DNA from: Ruminococcus flavefaciens
GTDB lineage: Bacteria > Bacillota > Clostridia > Oscillospirales > Ruminococcaceae
Direction: 5' to 3'
NCBI GenBank assembly: GCA_015067005.1
Contig: SVNH01000005.1
Location: 62,001-126,000 of the forward strand
Length of the DNA: 64,000 nt
The notes below the pieces were generated by a model. It was given only the letters and a program-made list of their open reading frames with translations, did not search any database and was not told the origin of the DNA. Every line of letters starts with the position of its first letter. The first letter of the stretch is position 1. Of this stretch, positions 61,804-64,000 are shown one piece after another. Made by a program: the position numbers and the translations under genes.

Positions 61804-62192
61804 AAAACAGCTTTTCAGTGGCTATGTTCTGCATATGCGGAACTTCAATGGCTGTACTTCTGCGGCAATACAGCCGTGAACAGGCAATGCTTGCTGCACT
61901 TGCAGCCTGTATAGTCGTACTTGGCGGATTTATAGCGTTTGCAGAGCCGATAATGACGGAGATAAGGGATATTTTCGAGCAGGCTGGCATCTCTGAGAGC
62001 TACGTCTCACTTATATTCAAAGCGGCTGCTATATGCTTTATAACGCAGATCACAAGTGAGATATGCAGAGACAGCGGTGAGTCGGCAATAGCGTCCGCGG
62101 CTGAGCTCTGGGGGCGTGGGGCGTTGACTTTTATGAGCCTTCCAGTGATAAGAGTGCTTCTTGATATGATCAACAACATGATACAGGTATAG
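61797..62192 (+). CDS. spoIIIAD: Stage III sporulation protein AD
   Basis: A protein of 131 residues with three to four membrane segments; the ARSC-like middle reads KAAAICFITQITSEICRDSG, typical of SpoIIIAD. Confidence 0.9.
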   Translation: MVENSFSVAMFCICGTSMAVLLRQYSREQAMLAALAACIVVLGGFIAFAEPIMTEIRDIFEQAGISESYVSLIFKAAAICFITQITSEICRDSGESAIASAAELWGRGALTFMSLPVIRVLLDMINNMIQV

Positions 62193-62196
62193 GAAT

Positions 62197-63282
62197 ATGA
62201 AGAAAATAATTGCGGCGGCAGTATTTGTAGTAATGCTGTTTATATGCGTTCCGGTCAATGCAGCAGCTGACTATACTGAGGAAGAGGCTGAGATCAGCGG
62301 GCAGATCAATGACATCCTCAGCGACTATGACATAAATTACGATTACGGTGATATAAGCGAAATGAGTTTCAGCGACATTATCGGTGAGATACACGGCGTA
62401 ATGTCAGCGAAAGCTTCTGCACCGCTGAAAATGCTTGTAACTATCATCATTCTTGCAGTGTTTACATCTGTTATGCGAAGTGCAGGCGATACTTTTACGG
62501 AAGGAAATAAGGGTTCCGGAGTTTATGACATGATATGTGTGATAGCAGCGGTCACAGCTATTACGCCGCAGCTTATGACTGTATATTCGGATTCTATGGA
62601 TTCTATCCGTATGATAAGCGGATTCATAGCAATATTTGTTCCGCTTTACGCAGGAATAGTCATGGCATCCGGCGGAATAGTGTCCGGAAGTGTTTATAAT
62701 GCGGCAGTTCTTGGGGCATCTGAGGTCATAGTGGGACTTTCGGGCAGCTATCTCATGCCGGTACTTACAATGACAGCAGTGCTTGCAGTAACAGGGAGTG
62801 TATTCCCTAATAAGTCAGTAGATTCGCTTATCGGGATAGTGAAAAAGCTGATAACATGGTGCATAACCATTATAATGTCACTATTCTGCGGATTCGTAAC
62901 ACTAAAAACCACAATTGCCGGAAAGGCTGACGGTGCTGCGACAAAGACTACCAAATTTGTTATCTCAGGCTCAGTGCCGATAGTCGGCGGTGCGGTTTCG
63001 GACGCATATTCAACGGTGCGTGGAAGCTTTGAGGTCATTGGAACTACCGTAGGTACAGCAGGTACCATAGCCATACTTCTGATAATGCTTGCACCAACGG
63101 CGGAAATACTGTTATTCCGAGCGGTAATGAAGATAGGTACGGCAGTTTCGGAGATGTTTTCTGCCGCGCCGCTTACAAAACTGCTTACAGGTATAGACAG
63201 CGGACTTGCTATCGCTCAGAGCGTACTTGTCAGCTATGCGGTGATGTTTATAATATGCACTGCGATACTTATGCAGAATTAG
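62197..63282 (+). CDS. spoIIIAE: Stage III sporulation protein AE
   Basis: A protein of 361 residues with a signal peptide-like start (about 1-24) and about eight membrane segments. The TKFVISGSVPIVGGAVSDAY motif near residue 255 is strongly conserved in SpoIIIAE. Confidence 0.93.
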   Translation: MKKIIAAAVFVVMLFICVPVNAAADYTEEEAEISGQINDILSDYDINYDYGDISEMSFSDIIGEIHGVMSAKASAPLKMLVTIIILAVFTSVMRSAGDTFTEGNKGSGVYDMICVIAAVTAITPQLMTVYSDSMDSIRMISGFIAIFVPLYAGIVMASGGIVSGSVYNAAVLGASEVIVGLSGSYLMPVLTMTAVLAVTGSVFPNKSVDSLIGIVKKLITWCITIIMSLFCGFVTLKTTIAGKADGAATKTTKFVISGSVPIVGGAVSDAYSTVRGSFEVIGTTVGTAGTIAILLIMLAPTAEILLFRAVMKIGTAVSEMFSAAPLTKLLTGIDSGLAIAQSVLVSYAVMFIICTAILMQN

Positions 63283-63294
63283 GGAGAGCGCGGT

Positions 63295-63756
63295 ATGGAA
63301 GGATTTCAAGGAGCAGTAAAAGCTATCTGTATAGCCTCAGCAGCTGTGTGTCTTATCGAAAGTCTGACTGCCGGAACACGTATGCAGAAGCAGATGAAGT
63401 TCCTGCTTGATCTTGTTATGGCAGTTGTGATAATAAGTCCTTTTATAAGCGGAACAGCGGCTTTTGAGATGCCTGAGGTCAGCGGGAGCCGATCCGTTGA
63501 CACCAGCTATTCTATGCAACTCTATAACAGGACTCTCAGCCGGAAAACTGCACAGAACATTGGTGATGTGCTGTATTCCCAGCTTTCAGCGGCAGGGATA
63601 AACTGTGAAAAAATAGATGTTGAGGTTAATATTTCGCCGGATGGCAGCATATCTATTAGTAAGGTCATAGTCATTGCGGACGATAACGATTCCGCAGCCG
63701 ACATTATAAAGAACTGTCTTGGTGACGATACGGAGGTAATAAATGGAGATACCTGA
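63295..63756 (+). CDS. spoIIIAF: Stage III sporulation protein AF
   Basis: A protein of 153 residues: two N-terminal membrane segments, then a soluble ring-forming-type domain. Position and size match SpoIIIAF. It overlaps spoIIIAG by 14 bases. Confidence 0.87.
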   Translation: MEGFQGAVKAICIASAAVCLIESLTAGTRMQKQMKFLLDLVMAVVIISPFISGTAAFEMPEVSGSRSVDTSYSMQLYNRTLSRKTAQNIGDVLYSQLSAAGINCEKIDVEVNISPDGSISISKVIVIADDNDSAADIIKNCLGDDTEVINGDT

Positions 63757-64000
63757 AAAGCTTGCAAATCTTAAAAAGGACAAGAAAATTATGACCGCCG
63801 CCGCAGTTCTTTGTTTATGCGGACTTCTTCTTGTACTTCTTTCGTCTTTGACATCCGGCGGAAAAAAGGAAGTTCCTGATAACGTTGAATTCAGTACAGA
63901 GAGCGGGCAGGAGTATTGCTGCGCTACTGAACAGAGGCTTCAGAGCTTTCTCCGGAATATCGACGGTGCAGGTGAAGTGAGGGTATTCCTGAAGGTCGGA
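63743..64000 (+). CDS. spoIIIAG: Stage III sporulation protein AG, 5' part (cut by window end)
   Basis: The first 86 codons are present, from the ATG at 63743 with GGAGG at 63732. A membrane segment (about 17-36) is followed by the start of the conserved domain, EQRLQSFLRNIDGAGEVRV. The reading frame is open at the window edge. spoIIIAH would be expected next. Confidence 0.85.
   Translation, partial: MEIPEKLANLKKDKKIMTAAAVLCLCGLLLVLLSSLTSGGKKEVPDNVEFSTESGQEYCCATEQRLQSFLRNIDGAGEVRVFLKVG

Overview
The window looks like a chromosomal segment of a strictly anaerobic, low-to-medium GC Clostridium-class bacterium, most likely a Ruminococcus or close relative. The main grounds are a secreted cysteine protease ending in a type I dockerin (cellulosome attachment), an electron-bifurcating [FeFe]-hydrogenase cluster beside a sensory (group C-like) [FeFe]-hydrogenase, a spoIIIA sporulation operon, lipoproteins with Ser/Thr/Ala-rich linkers, and strong sigma-A promoters with 17-bp spacers. 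The organism call is inference; no rRNA, tRNA, insertion sequence or CRISPR array was seen.

Layout. 1-7050: 3' part of a MutS-like ATPase, a small papain-fold-like protein, and two c-di-GMP proteins (a PAS/GGDEF/EAL/PAS giant and a membrane diguanylate cyclase). 7080-7330: a dense block of nested hairpins between convergent genes. 7334-13650 (minus): nfnA-nfnB-hydC-hydB-hydA, an NADH/ferredoxin/NADP(H)/H2 electron-bifurcation operon. 13806-19542 (minus): a six-gene operon with a kinase-like protein, a thioredoxin-like ferredoxin, the HydS-like sensor, a SpoIIE-type phosphatase, a LysR regulator and an LDH/MDH-family dehydrogenase. Both operons carry the same 19-bp upstream element at the same distance from the -10 box. 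A second LysR gene follows (19805-20725). 20945-23012 (minus): two CobW/G3E-type P-loop proteins behind a Fur/Zur-type box. 23128-28405 (minus): a cobalamin-riboswitch-controlled operon with an exported CbiK-type chelatase lipoprotein, a two-repeat lipoprotein and an ABC importer. 28821-43051 (minus): a 16-gene anaerobic cobalamin biosynthesis operon. 43475-47251 (plus): a ZnuABC-type zinc importer with accessory proteins behind a copy of the same Fur/Zur box. 47383-49938: a TetM/EF-G-like GTPase fused to a YacP-like NYN domain. 50014-51711 (minus): an EAL phosphodiesterase. 52032-56048: dockerin cysteine protease and a ComEA-like protein. 56486-60078: a sugar ABC importer without its ATPase, behind a long structured leader. 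60184-64000: spoIIIAA to spoIIIAG (last gene cut by the window edge).

How it fits together. Hydrogen metabolism is the centre: HydABC and NfnAB balance NADH, NADPH, ferredoxin and H2, while the neighbouring operon appears to sense H2 or redox state and ends in a fermentative dehydrogenase. The shared promoter element, two Rex-like sites and two LysR genes suggest joint redox control. The metal and corrinoid block pairs a constitutive-looking B12 synthesis operon with riboswitch-controlled uptake, flanked by two zinc-starvation operons that share one operator sequence and a related C-terminal domain.
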